From an uncultured Eggerthellaceae bacterium (GTDB lineage Bacteria; Actinomycetota; Coriobacteriia; Coriobacteriales; Eggerthellaceae), in the NCBI GenBank assembly GCA_946618265.1, contig CAMOLA010000050.1:1-15095 (forward strand): DNA of 15,095 nt, read 5' to 3'. The notes under the pieces were generated by a model. That model saw only the letters and a program-made list of their open reading frames with translations, did no database searches and was not told the DNA's origin. This document shows, in pieces, positions 8,401-15,095 of this stretch (positions are counted from its first letter, which is position 1; each line of letters starts with the position of its first letter). The position numbers and the translations under genes were made by a program.

Positions 8401-8847
8401 GTTCTCGGCTCGCAGGCGTTCTTCAACGGCTCCAGCGCAGATGGCGATGGGCCTGGCGGGCGCACGCTGTTCATTGGCCGCGGGCTTTCCCGTTTGGGGA
8501 TCACGAACCCCTTCGCGACCGTCAATGTCGAGGCTTTCGCTGTCGCAGGTCGAAACCGGTCCCTCAAATCAGATGGGCCGCTGTTGCTGAGCAAGGACGG
8601 CCGCGTGCTCTACGCCTGTGCAACTGCAGCCGCCGGCGAAGTCCACATTCCCGAAGGCGTGGAGGCCATTAAGGTCCGGTCATTCTACCGCGTCAACGGT
8701 CTGACCGACCTTTATGTGCCCGATTCAGTAACCCAAATCGCGGAAGACGCGTTCTCCTACGACCGTATGGCTTTCACGATGCACTGCTCACCCGGTTCCG
8801 AAGCCGCCCTCTTCGCCGATTCCCACGGCATTCCCCATACGCCATGA
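5464..8847 (+). CDS. Exported BspA-type LRR_5 protein, non-catalytic paralogue of gene 1
   Basis: The product has 1127 residues. A hydrophobic segment at about 38-60 follows a basic N-terminus. It contains cysteines in LFSC and IYGC contexts that could serve as a lipobox, but neither is typical. From about residue 75 the protein is colinear with gene 1 from about residue 590. The linker domain has an LTERQ...YTLF stretch matching LTDEQ...YTVM and a shared VPANPxxxAxxx motif. Next comes the block GALTFE...DHAxLxxYEG and a first LRR_5 region (about 361-695) with TIGDRAF-type repeats. A second beta hinge and LRR_5 region (about 706-1127) follow. Four cap motifs (DGVLYSADG, EGFLISAEN, DGVLFSDDG, GPLLLSKDG) correspond in order to those of gene 1. 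No peptidase domain and no LPXTG motif are present. It probably binds the same class of target as gene 1 or acts as its partner at the surface; this is inference. Confidence 0.93.
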   Translation: MARGIAMPAAVKNSWSCPGFRAALRVGGSRAGAVRHAGSALVAGAFVLAALFSCLCIYGCMLDSGPATSWLMGAPERQGESCVLQLTERQRAEAARATYTLFKRDATEYSVLIWKAPADIDEQGNVVVPANPDVVALQVDGEGGPIAVSAEYADADDGCAAYEIFGVGLDASPDLGPSNSMAGHDSVSIEAAFRGDEASASTVRVKRTRPLAAYPMGEEVTEEQMGLYRGLSYVAHGPVLKTRADDGSLAPVSEWALSAQAASPQAFDFEGKLQVVRMPTSGFAGDFFVQVVVEDVEGNHHGSDLMQVDVPSHPAAESFEVPTGRGALTFERAGDHAILRAYEGEDGLVEIPSEAGGLPVTTIGDRAFAGNEYVNEVILPKTVTDIGHEAFRGSRFERIALPPHVGRIGNAAFAYMRNLGEFALQGQSNRFSVRDGVLYSADGSRLIAYPSAKGATFEVPDGVEELAYAAFAGARVERVGLPESLREIAPCAFAGCRALVEVAFPDSLERIGSCAFGLGDAPLAGQSDGDSKQNLQMGNAPASEVADARAPVQRIRIGQNVAYVGRDAFAGLALLAIEVDPGNRRYRSEEGFLISAENTLLQAPSSIVSPVEVPVGVRALAEGSLAHIESAMQSPAYSELALADVFLHSSVHEIEQGAFSRTKRSDSVDGRDQLVCGARIHAPAGSWAAGYAREQGIRYDSAHDVDGLRMDVQVVATPSADLTFRVFGDHAELSRITVTETFDVAGHVEIPAQVEGVPVTKLGGDARDMAKGTVATLVIPPSVREVDARFLSHLYGLRTYEVSDESKWLSARDGVLFSDDGTVLLAYPRTRGGMDLLDAVLLDSGFAWLADEQHDLYSDQDLRIYDGQNRLVSAPKGHGSTYAIPDGTREIADYAFFGADVTDVVFPEGLERIGSNAFAWCERLGDVAFPSSLRYVGNEAFYLSGVRSIRLNEGLRGIGALAFAGTQGCVGLSIPSSVTVLGSQAFFNGSSADGDGPGGRTLFIGRGLSRLGITNPFATVNVEAFAVAGRNRSLKSDGPLLLSKDGRVLYACATAAAGEVHIPEGVEAIKVRSFYRVNGLTDLYVPDSVTQIAEDAFSYDRMAFTMHCSPGSEAALFADSHGIPHTP

Positions 8848-9009
8848 TGGGCCTGGAATTGAAACCTCGAGCGAGCAATTCGCGGGCTTAAGGGCCCCGT
8901 CAAGTATCTTGCACGCGTTTCAGCTACGCCCCATGGCGAATCAGCATGATCGAGAAGGATGAAGCAACGCAAGTGGTTCTATGTGGCCTATTGCGCCCCA
9001 AACGCTAAC

Positions 9010-9075
9010 GTGTCCATAGCTATTACACAATATTTAGTAAAATTATAAGAATGCTTAAACATTATTAGCAAAATG
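9010..9075 (+). promoter_or_regulatory. AT-rich promoter region of gene 3
   Basis: This is the only long AT-rich stretch in the window and it lies 170-240 bases upstream of gene 3. It contains several -10-like hexamers, including TATAAG (9044-9049), with TTACAC (9023-9028) as a poor, closely spaced -35. I cannot single out the real promoter elements. Transcription from here would produce a leader of about 190 bases that includes the two hairpins before gene 3. Confidence 0.4.
9050..9063. promoter_or_regulatory. Near-perfect palindrome, possible operator
   Basis: AATGCTTAAACATT matches its own reverse complement at 12 of 14 positions and lies at the downstream edge of the AT-rich island, where a repressor or activator controlling gene 3 could bind. 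In AT-rich DNA such palindromes are not rare, and no second copy is seen nearby. Confidence 0.2.
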
Positions 9076-9159
9076 AGATGAATCGGAGCATCCAATGGTA
9101 AAACGCGTGTGAACTAGGAGTCGTATGCGAGTTTGATGATATGCGGCTAAGGATCGAAA

Positions 9160-9218
9160 ACGCTGTCTTTTGTAGAGCGGGAGTACGCAAGGCGGCTTTG
9201 CGTTAGGCCGAACAGCGT
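9160..9218 (+). promoter_or_regulatory. Possible antiterminator pairing in the gene 3 leader
   Basis: ACGCTGT (9160-9166) is exactly complementary to ACAGCGT (9212-9218). This 7-bp pairing would use bases that form the loop and both arms of the terminator-like hairpin at 9208-9224, so the two structures exclude each other. Between the two halves lies a separate strong hairpin, ACGCAAGGCGGCTTTGCGT (9185-9203; six Watson-Crick pairs, one G-U, one G-C, three-base loop). The layout is that of an attenuator or riboswitch expression platform. I do not recognise a known riboswitch class upstream. Confidence 0.45.
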
Positions 9219-9228
9219 GTTCGGTTTT
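9208..9228 (+). terminator. Terminator-like hairpin just before gene 3 ribosome binding site
   Basis: CCGAACA (9208-9214) and TGTTCGG (9218-9224) form a perfect 7-bp stem with a GCG loop, followed at once by TTTTGTG. The T tract is short, so strength is uncertain. The hairpin lies only about five bases before the ribosome binding site of gene 3. It is therefore more likely a conditional terminator or translation-blocking element in that gene's leader than the end of the gene 1-2 operon some 360 bases upstream. Confidence 0.5.
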
Positions 9229-9232
9229 GTGT

Positions 9233-9238
9233 GGAAGG
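9233..9238 (+). promoter_or_regulatory. Ribosome binding site of gene 3
   Basis: GGAAGG lies ten bases before the ATG at 9249 and sets that start. The next in-frame ATG at 9267 is preceded only by a weak purine stretch. The site directly follows the terminator-like hairpin. Confidence 0.65.
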
Positions 9239-9248
9239 TGCGTTACGT

Positions 9249-12200
9249 ATGGCAGGTTCTGGCAAGATGAAAAGCACGATCGTGTTCAAGCGGCGCGGGG
9301 AGCGCATGTTCAGGCGATATCTGGCAATCGCTGCGTGCATGGTCGTGGTCGTTATCGCAGTTGCCCTCATGGTGCCGGCGCTCAGCATGACGCGCGGGGA
9401 TCTCGTATGCGGAATGCAAGAGCATGCGCATGCCCAAGCGTGCTACGAGCAGGTGCTCGTTTGCGGGCTTGAGGAAGGCGAGGGCGCCGATTCCGAAACG
9501 GGCGAGGGCGGTCATGTTCACACGAAGGCCTGTTATGAGAAGCAGCTTGTCTGCGACACTCCCGAGCACGACCATACCGATAACTGTTATGCCCCGGCGG
9601 TAGAGCCTGAAGGTGATTCCGCATCAGGAGATTCCAAGAACGCGGATAACGCTTCAAAGCCCGATGCCAACGGCGGGAAATCCGAATCCGCTACTGAGGA
9701 ACATGCAGTTCAGAGCGATGTCGGCTCCAGTGATGAGAATTCGCAAGCTTCTGATAAAGAAAACGCCGTCAACAAGCACAGCCAAGAACAATACGAAGAC
9801 GAGGCAACTGCGAAACCCGCGCAGTCTTTCACAGCCGACTTGAAAGACGCCGACGGCAACGTGACCATGACCGTCAACGTCGAGGCGCCCAAAGGTGCGT
9901 TCCCGGCTGGTACGCACATGAAGATCGACGGCGTCGACCCGGCCGAGATCCGCGCGAAGCTCGCCGAAGCCATCGACGCCGACGAGACGCTTCGCGCCGC
10001 GCTGGGCGAACGGACGGCCGACGAGTGTCTGACGTGGATGTCGACCGTCAGCATCCGTTTCACCGATGCCGACGGTAAGGTGGCGGTACCTGCCAAGAAA
10101 GCCATCGTCAAGATCACTGCACCCGAGGTACGCGACCTGCCGAAGCCTATCCTTATGCGTACGGTCGAGAAAAAGGACGATAGCGGCGACGCGACGGTCG
10201 AATCCGCCGAAATCGTGCGCAAGGTCAAGCGCGTCAACGCCGACGACGCCGACAAGTCCGAAGGTAACGAGGACACGCTCAAGTTCAAGACGACCGATTT
10301 CACCACCTACGCAATCGTCGGGCTCGATGTCGAAGCCACAAATGTCGAGGTGACAGAGGACGAGGGTACGGACGAAGACGAAAAGTCCGGCGAAGATTCC
10401 GGATCAAGCGAAGAGTCCGCTGATCCGGCCGGTGATGCTGCCGATAATCCCGATGCGCGCACTCTCGCCTACACCGGCAGAGACTACGAGATTACGCTCA
10501 CCTACGATGCCAGCGCAGAGATACCCGATGATGCCCAGGTCAAGGCTGAAGAAATCCTGCCTGCAACCGAGGATTTCAAGAACTACCTCAACGACTCCAT
10601 TGCAAAGCTCGGCGCCGAGGGCATGCCGGTTACGTTTGCTCGTTTCTTCGACATCGAGATTGTCGATCGAGACGGGAACAAGGTGGAGCCCAAGGCTTTC
10701 GTTCAAGTGCAGATCACCTACAACGACGCGCTGGAAGTCAAGAAAGACGAGGAGCTGAACGTCGTCCACTTCGCGGAATACGCGACTGAGGTCATCAGTG
10801 ACGTCGAGCTCAACAAGGACGGAACTGAGGTGTCCTACGAACAAGACAGCTTCTCGGTAACGGGCACGATTATCACCGGAAACGGGGATCCGGCGGCGCA
10901 AAACGAGTATGCGGTCGTTATTAAATACAGCAACAAGTACTATGCGGTTCGTGCTGACGGCTCGCTCGAGGAGGTCGTCTACAATGTCCAGCAGAATGTC
11001 GCATCTGTGACGATGGATTTTCCGATGACCTGGACGTACCGATCGGCTCAGGATGTTGCTTGGTACGAACCTTACGTGCTGCGCATGGCGGCGGAAGCGG
11101 CCCAGTTCGACGGTAATGATCTGCCAATTGTTTATTCGTATCGCTACATCGACCCCAACAGCGATGCTGGTATTCGCGAGGAGATAATCAATCCCGACAA
11201 GACGGTGCAGGGTTTGGCATGGGATTGCGAGCTGCGCTACGAGGAGAACGACCACACTCTCCATGGCACGAATATGGTCTATCAAGGCGGCAACTATAGC
11301 TATCCAAATAACGGCAAATATATCGGTGTCGTCAATGAGAACGGCAAGCTCCACATCGTAGGAAACAGGAGCGAAAGCGATGCGGCCGAGGTGTACTTTG
11401 CAAGCATCACGACGGTGCCTGAGCCGTACGGAACGGGCAATACGGTCAATCACATCGACATTTCCGTCACAGGTACCGTTGACATCAACATTCCCCTCGC
11501 CTATGGCACGTACTACTACTACGACGAGAACAACGAGCTTCAAACCCTCGAGGTGAGCGCGGAAAATCCGTTTATTTCGCGAGTCCACAATTATACGGTG
11601 GCGATTAAGAAGGAAGACATGATGAAGGCGGACATATCCGCCTACAAGAAGAATGCGGATGGCTCCACCACCGACTTGGACAACATGTTCTACGTCACCG
11701 GTTATTCCGACAACGGCAAGGCCGACGGGGATAGCGCTGACCAGGTTCGTATCGAGGGTTCATTCAAGGTGTCCTATACGGATGTTCCGGGTCGGAACGG
11801 AAACCCTCAGAGCCGTGCCGCGCGGCTGGAGACGCCAGTGTACTACATGGTCACGGCACCGAAGAGTGTAACCGTGCCGCTCGAGTATTCCTACACGGAC
11901 GGTAACGATCAAACGCATTCCTTCGCACTCTACGATCAGAATCCCGCCGAGACAGGAGAAAGCCCATTGACGGCGAATGCGACGGCGTCGGTTTCTGCGA
12001 GTTTCACCTATTGGGATTTCAATAATAACAAATGCCCTGCGGCGATGTGGAATCTCGGCGGCATCTGGCGCGCGGGCGATATTCCCGACGGTCTTGATGA
12101 AGATAAGTATCACTCCGGCAGCGGTATGGATTTCGTGCTTAGTGGCGGTGGGGCGTCTCAGGCGCAAGTTTACGCTATCGAGATCACGAAGATAGTCGTG

Positions 12201-15095
12201 GACGAGAACGGCAATCGTATTAAATCGAGCAATGCCGGCACCAATACGCTCCACATCTACCGTAACGGCTCGGCGTCGGCTGACTCTGTGAAGGACCTGA
12301 ATATCGGATCGGCTACGCAGACGCCCGATTACACTGGCTATCAACCGCAGCATGACAAGCGTGTCGTGGTCGGCGCCGATGGCCTCGGCATGGTTTACGA
12401 CTATGACGTCACGCCCGGCATGTACTACATCGCCGAGGACCCGGACAGCATCTCGCAGCACATCACCGACACGTCTGGTCAGCAATGGGACTACAAGGAG
12501 ACCTACTTTCTGACGGAATACGCGTGGCGCGATCATCAAAACGACAACTACATGCACGTGAGCGAGACGTCGACCGGCAGTTCGGGTGCCTATTCCAGCG
12601 TACCCGAAATACTGGGCGACCACCCGAGCTACAACGGAAACCAGACCTTCACCAACGACTTCCTGGAATTCTACGTGTACAACGTCTACGAGTCTCCGAA
12701 GGTAGACGTGCCGGTCCAGAAAACGTGGCCCGACTTCGACGGCGAGGGGCATGAGGACTACGACTGGACTGCGACTTTCAAGCTGCAATGGGCGCCGCTG
12801 TATCCGGGCGAATCCACGCCGAGCGAGGCGTTCACGGACGTCGTGCCGGTGCAGGAGATCACGATCACGAAAGACCAGATGGCGAGCGCCGAAGCGCAGG
12901 CAGCGTCGCTGGCCGATCGCACGTTCCAAGATCTTCCCAAGTACGGCACCGACAAGAACGGCAACACGTTCCGCTACCAATACTCGCTCGAGGAGACATC
13001 CTATCAGGTGACCAACACGACGACGGGCGTCATCCTGTACTCTTGGAGCGAGACCGAAGGCTACAACACCGAAGACGAGGACACACATTACCATCCGTTC
13101 TATCCGCATGACGCCGGCGAGACGGAAGCAGGACAAACCGATGAGCAAAACGCCGCTGATGCGAACTATTACATCGAGGTGCGCAATGCCAAGCGCAACA
13201 TCAGCAGCAAGGAAACCATCGACGTTTCGATCGACAAGCAGTGGGACAGTTCGTTCACGAATCTCGACGACACGCGCTACGCCGAGTTCGAGCTGCGGCG
13301 TTTCGCGCATACGGAATACCGCGACCTCAGCCATATGTCCGAATCGGACAGGGACCCCGAGCGCGCCGTCACGGTGACCATCAAGGATAGCGGTGGCAAC
13401 ACAATTGATTCGCTTCAGGTACAGCCCAACGTGGGCGTGTATCTGGCGGGCAATTTCAAGCCGCACGACGAAACGAAAGCCGTAACGTTCACGTCGGACA
13501 CGCCCGTGCGTCTACCGAGCGGGAGCCATGTGTCCACCATAACCACGACGGCAGAAGGAAGCAACCAGAGCAACGCGCTCGTGCGATCGGGCGAGTTCTT
13601 CGTGACGCACGATACGGTGTTCACGCTTGCGAGCGGTGCGGAGAACCTGATTACCGAGGGCAAGGTCGCCCGCGTGCTTGACACGAGCGCCGGCACCAGC
13701 CCCTTGCCGGATGCATCGTTCAGGCGGACGATCCGCCTCGACAGCACCAATAACTGGCACGTGGCGCTCGACGACCTCATTCGCAGCGTGACGAGCGCGG
13801 GCGACGATGACGATAACGAAAACGTCACGTACTACGAATACTATCTGGTGGAGATGGCGAGCAATCCCAAGGGCTACGCACAGTACTTCCTCGCCGACAC
13901 CAGCGGCTCCGCGCCGGCTCCCACGACTACGCTCCTTGGCGATTCCGATCATCAGATCGAAACCGACGCCGCCATCGTCGCGGTCAACGGCCCTGCCAAC
14001 CGCCTGATCGTCGAGAAAAAATGGCGCGGCGTGCCCGATGCCACTGGATATCCGCACGTCAAGTTCACGTTGTATCAGACATGGGCTGATGGTGGAAACA
14101 TCTCCACGAGTGACGGCTGGGTATATGAGAACGAGAACACGCACGAACGCTACGAGCACGTCGAGCTTCCGGCTCACTCGTTGGAGTGGATTTGCCCCGA
14201 GGTTCTGCCCACGACGAAGCTCGATGGCAGCACGTCCAGGCAGGTTGGCTATTACGTGGTCGAAGACGAACGTTCCGGTTCGCATTCGAACGAGGGCATC
14301 ACGACGAACTGGCAGTTCTACTACTACCTGAACTCAGATGGCAAGCAGACAAACGCAGGGCACCAAGGCTACTTTGCCGGCCTGACAGGTGCATCGCTCG
14401 CTGGCAACGGCGGCAAGATCACCATCTGCAACGCGATGGGCACCTATGTTCAGCTCGATATCCAGAAGCAGTTCTTCAAGCTGTTGGAAGCGGGGTCGTG
14501 GGATAACGTCACGGCGCATGCAGACATGAAGAAGGGCGCCGTGCTCGGTTTCAAGGTGCTGCGCGCCGTCAAGACGCCCGACGGCAAGTATATCGACGAA
14601 CATGGCCAGGTTTCCGAATCGCGCGTGTGGATGGATTACGGCGACGAGATGCTGTGCGGATATGACGAAAACGGCTCGCCGGTCATGCACAACGACAACG
14701 GCTTCTACCTGAAGGGCGGAGACCAGGTCGGCGGCGATTGGGCATTCCGCATCGAGGACAACCAAGGCGACAAGGATAACGTCAACGCGGGCGGCAGCGG
14801 CTTGCCGAAATACGGCTACTACGTCTTGAATGGCGATGATATCGCGGTCGAGTACGAGTACACCTTCCGCGAGACGGCCGTCTACAAGGATCTGGACCGC
14901 ACGCCGTATCCGGAGTGGGATTGGTACAGCTCCGTGCTGCCCGGTCAGTACAACAAGATCATCGCCGGCCAGGATAACATGCGCATCGCGAACATCCAGG
15001 CATCCGACCTGCTCATCCACAAGCAGTGGATCGGCGACGTGGCGGCCAAGGAGGTTTATGTCAAGCTCTGGCGTGTTGCAGATGACGGGCAGCCC
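9249..15095 (+). CDS. Giant Cna_B-type surface adhesin (3' end outside window)
   Basis: The frame is open without a stop for 1949 codons and continues past the window. Residues 14-47 are a basic then hydrophobic export segment (KRRGERMFRRY followed by a Val/Ala-rich core). Residues 54-114 hold three C..HxHxxxCY units. An acidic, Ser/Asn-rich linker runs to about 185. Two Ig-like modules follow (about 192-360 and 405-545), ending in FTTDFTTYAIV-like and DSFSVTGTI motifs. A Tyr/Asn-rich beta region of unknown family covers about 555-1150. Cna_B-like modules begin at QKTW (Lys1158), DKQW (Lys1330), EKKW (Lys1590), QKQF (Lys1740) and HKQW (Lys1925). They carry YxxE-type partner motifs such as YSLEE, YYLVE, YYVVEDE and YTFRE, suggesting intramolecular Lys-Asn/Asp isopeptide bonds. 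It is probably a wall-attached adhesin or pilin-like stalk. A C-terminal LPXTG signal would lie outside the window and is not seen. Ligand unknown. Confidence 0.93.
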   Translation, partial: MAGSGKMKSTIVFKRRGERMFRRYLAIAACMVVVVIAVALMVPALSMTRGDLVCGMQEHAHAQACYEQVLVCGLEEGEGADSETGEGGHVHTKACYEKQLVCDTPEHDHTDNCYAPAVEPEGDSASGDSKNADNASKPDANGGKSESATEEHAVQSDVGSSDENSQASDKENAVNKHSQEQYEDEATAKPAQSFTADLKDADGNVTMTVNVEAPKGAFPAGTHMKIDGVDPAEIRAKLAEAIDADETLRAALGERTADECLTWMSTVSIRFTDADGKVAVPAKKAIVKITAPEVRDLPKPILMRTVEKKDDSGDATVESAEIVRKVKRVNADDADKSEGNEDTLKFKTTDFTTYAIVGLDVEATNVEVTEDEGTDEDEKSGEDSGSSEESADPAGDAADNPDARTLAYTGRDYEITLTYDASAEIPDDAQVKAEEILPATEDFKNYLNDSIAKLGAEGMPVTFARFFDIEIVDRDGNKVEPKAFVQVQITYNDALEVKKDEELNVVHFAEYATEVISDVELNKDGTEVSYEQDSFSVTGTIITGNGDPAAQNEYAVVIKYSNKYYAVRADGSLEEVVYNVQQNVASVTMDFPMTWTYRSAQDVAWYEPYVLRMAAEAAQFDGNDLPIVYSYRYIDPNSDAGIREEIINPDKTVQGLAWDCELRYEENDHTLHGTNMVYQGGNYSYPNNGKYIGVVNENGKLHIVGNRSESDAAEVYFASITTVPEPYGTGNTVNHIDISVTGTVDINIPLAYGTYYYYDENNELQTLEVSAENPFISRVHNYTVAIKKEDMMKADISAYKKNADGSTTDLDNMFYVTGYSDNGKADGDSADQVRIEGSFKVSYTDVPGRNGNPQSRAARLETPVYYMVTAPKSVTVPLEYSYTDGNDQTHSFALYDQNPAETGESPLTANATASVSASFTYWDFNNNKCPAAMWNLGGIWRAGDIPDGLDEDKYHSGSGMDFVLSGGGASQAQVYAIEITKIVVDENGNRIKSSNAGTNTLHIYRNGSASADSVKDLNIGSATQTPDYTGYQPQHDKRVVVGADGLGMVYDYDVTPGMYYIAEDPDSISQHITDTSGQQWDYKETYFLTEYAWRDHQNDNYMHVSETSTGSSGAYSSVPEILGDHPSYNGNQTFTNDFLEFYVYNVYESPKVDVPVQKTWPDFDGEGHEDYDWTATFKLQWAPLYPGESTPSEAFTDVVPVQEITITKDQMASAEAQAASLADRTFQDLPKYGTDKNGNTFRYQYSLEETSYQVTNTTTGVILYSWSETEGYNTEDEDTHYHPFYPHDAGETEAGQTDEQNAADANYYIEVRNAKRNISSKETIDVSIDKQWDSSFTNLDDTRYAEFELRRFAHTEYRDLSHMSESDRDPERAVTVTIKDSGGNTIDSLQVQPNVGVYLAGNFKPHDETKAVTFTSDTPVRLPSGSHVSTITTTAEGSNQSNALVRSGEFFVTHDTVFTLASGAENLITEGKVARVLDTSAGTSPLPDASFRRTIRLDSTNNWHVALDDLIRSVTSAGDDDDNENVTYYEYYLVEMASNPKGYAQYFLADTSGSAPAPTTTLLGDSDHQIETDAAIVAVNGPANRLIVEKKWRGVPDATGYPHVKFTLYQTWADGGNISTSDGWVYENENTHERYEHVELPAHSLEWICPEVLPTTKLDGSTSRQVGYYVVEDERSGSHSNEGITTNWQFYYYLNSDGKQTNAGHQGYFAGLTGASLAGNGGKITICNAMGTYVQLDIQKQFFKLLEAGSWDNVTAHADMKKGAVLGFKVLRAVKTPDGKYIDEHGQVSESRVWMDYGDEMLCGYDENGSPVMHNDNGFYLKGGDQVGGDWAFRIEDNQGDKDNVNAGGSGLPKYGYYVLNGDDIAVEYEYTFRETAVYKDLDRTPYPEWDWYSSVLPGQYNKIIAGQDNMRIANIQASDLLIHKQWIGDVAAKEVYVKLWRVADDGQP
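9402..9590 (+). repeat. Threefold C..HxHxxxCY repeat in gene 3
   Basis: Within the protein, Cys54-His59-His61-Cys65-Tyr66, Cys72-His89-His91-Cys95-Tyr96 and Cys102-His107-His109-Cys113-Tyr114 form three units. Each is introduced or followed by a (V/Q)LVC stretch. The middle unit has a longer acidic insert. The motif is known to me as a recurrent segment directly after the export signal in large Cna_B-type surface proteins of gut Clostridia and Coriobacteriia. Its function is not settled. Two Cys and two His per unit could bind a metal or form disulfides. Confidence 0.85.

Larger units (their letters stand above)
8848..9248. other. Intergenic region between gene 2 and gene 3
   Basis: I see no gene in these 401 bases. 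The first half is GC-rich. A weak stem GAATTG/CAATTC (8856-8861 and 8876-8881) follows gene 2 but has a long loop and no T run, so I do not call it a terminator. A sharply AT-rich island lies at about 9010-9080, followed by the structured leader of gene 3 described separately. A 29-codon frame from ATG 8959 lacks a usable ribosome binding site. Confidence 0.7.

Noticed and set aside
8856..8881. Terminator directly after gene 2
   Set aside because: The GAATTG/CAATTC stem is weak, has a 14-base loop, and no T run follows.
8959..9048. 29-codon leader peptide frame before gene 3
   Set aside because: The purine-rich GAGAAGG abuts the ATG with no spacing, and the peptide has no run of one amino acid that would suggest attenuation control.
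9120..9210. Possible c-di-GMP-I riboswitch, suggested by the ACGCAAGGC stretch
   Set aside because: The typical GGCAAAC and GNRA-capped P2 arm and the GGGTAGCC-type part are missing, so I only call an unclassified structured leader.
10404..13466. Long minus-strand open frames opposite gene 3 (10404-11588 and 11760-13466)
   Set aside because: They lie fully antisense to a continuous plus-strand coding frame with recognisable domains, show no family features themselves, and are expected by chance in GC-rich genes.

Overview
The window looks like part of a surface-protein region from a high-GC Gram-positive bacterium, most likely a Coriobacteriia (Eggerthellaceae-like) gut or oral actinobacterium. 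This is inferred from three things: GC-rich coding DNA with strong G/C third positions, BspA-type leucine-rich repeat proteins, and a giant Cna_B-type adhesin that opens with a Cys/His-Tyr repeat. No ribosomal, tRNA or housekeeping gene is present to fix the taxonomy.

Layout. Positions 1-535 hold no convincing gene. They carry a repeat array: two direct copies of a roughly 130-bp unit offset by 207 bp, with an extra 71-bp element between them whose ends form a perfect 12-bp inverted repeat. A candidate extended -10 promoter lies just before gene 1. Two large plus-strand genes follow and overlap by 16 bp. Gene 1 (536-5479) is a membrane-anchored or secreted clostripain-family (C11) cysteine peptidase fused to a long BspA/LRR_5 region. 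Gene 2 (5464-8847) is a paralogue of the non-catalytic two thirds of gene 1 and has no peptidase. The gap at 8848-9248 includes an AT-rich island and a leader with two hairpins just before the next ribosome binding site. One hairpin is terminator-like and can be replaced by an alternative pairing, as in an attenuator. Gene 3 (9249 to the window end) is an incomplete surface adhesin of at least 1949 residues. It has an N-terminal membrane segment, a threefold C..HxHxxxCY repeat, an acidic linker, two Ig-like modules, a long beta-rich region and a series of Cna_B-like (isopeptide-forming) modules.

How they may work together. All three products appear to be exported and to act at the cell surface. 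Genes 1 and 2 probably form one translationally coupled operon producing a protease-bearing and a protease-less version of the same recognition scaffold. Gene 3 has its own leader and probably its own control. The most unusual points are the protease/LRR fusion with its colinear non-catalytic partner, and the attenuator-like leader of the adhesin. Functions beyond family level are inference.
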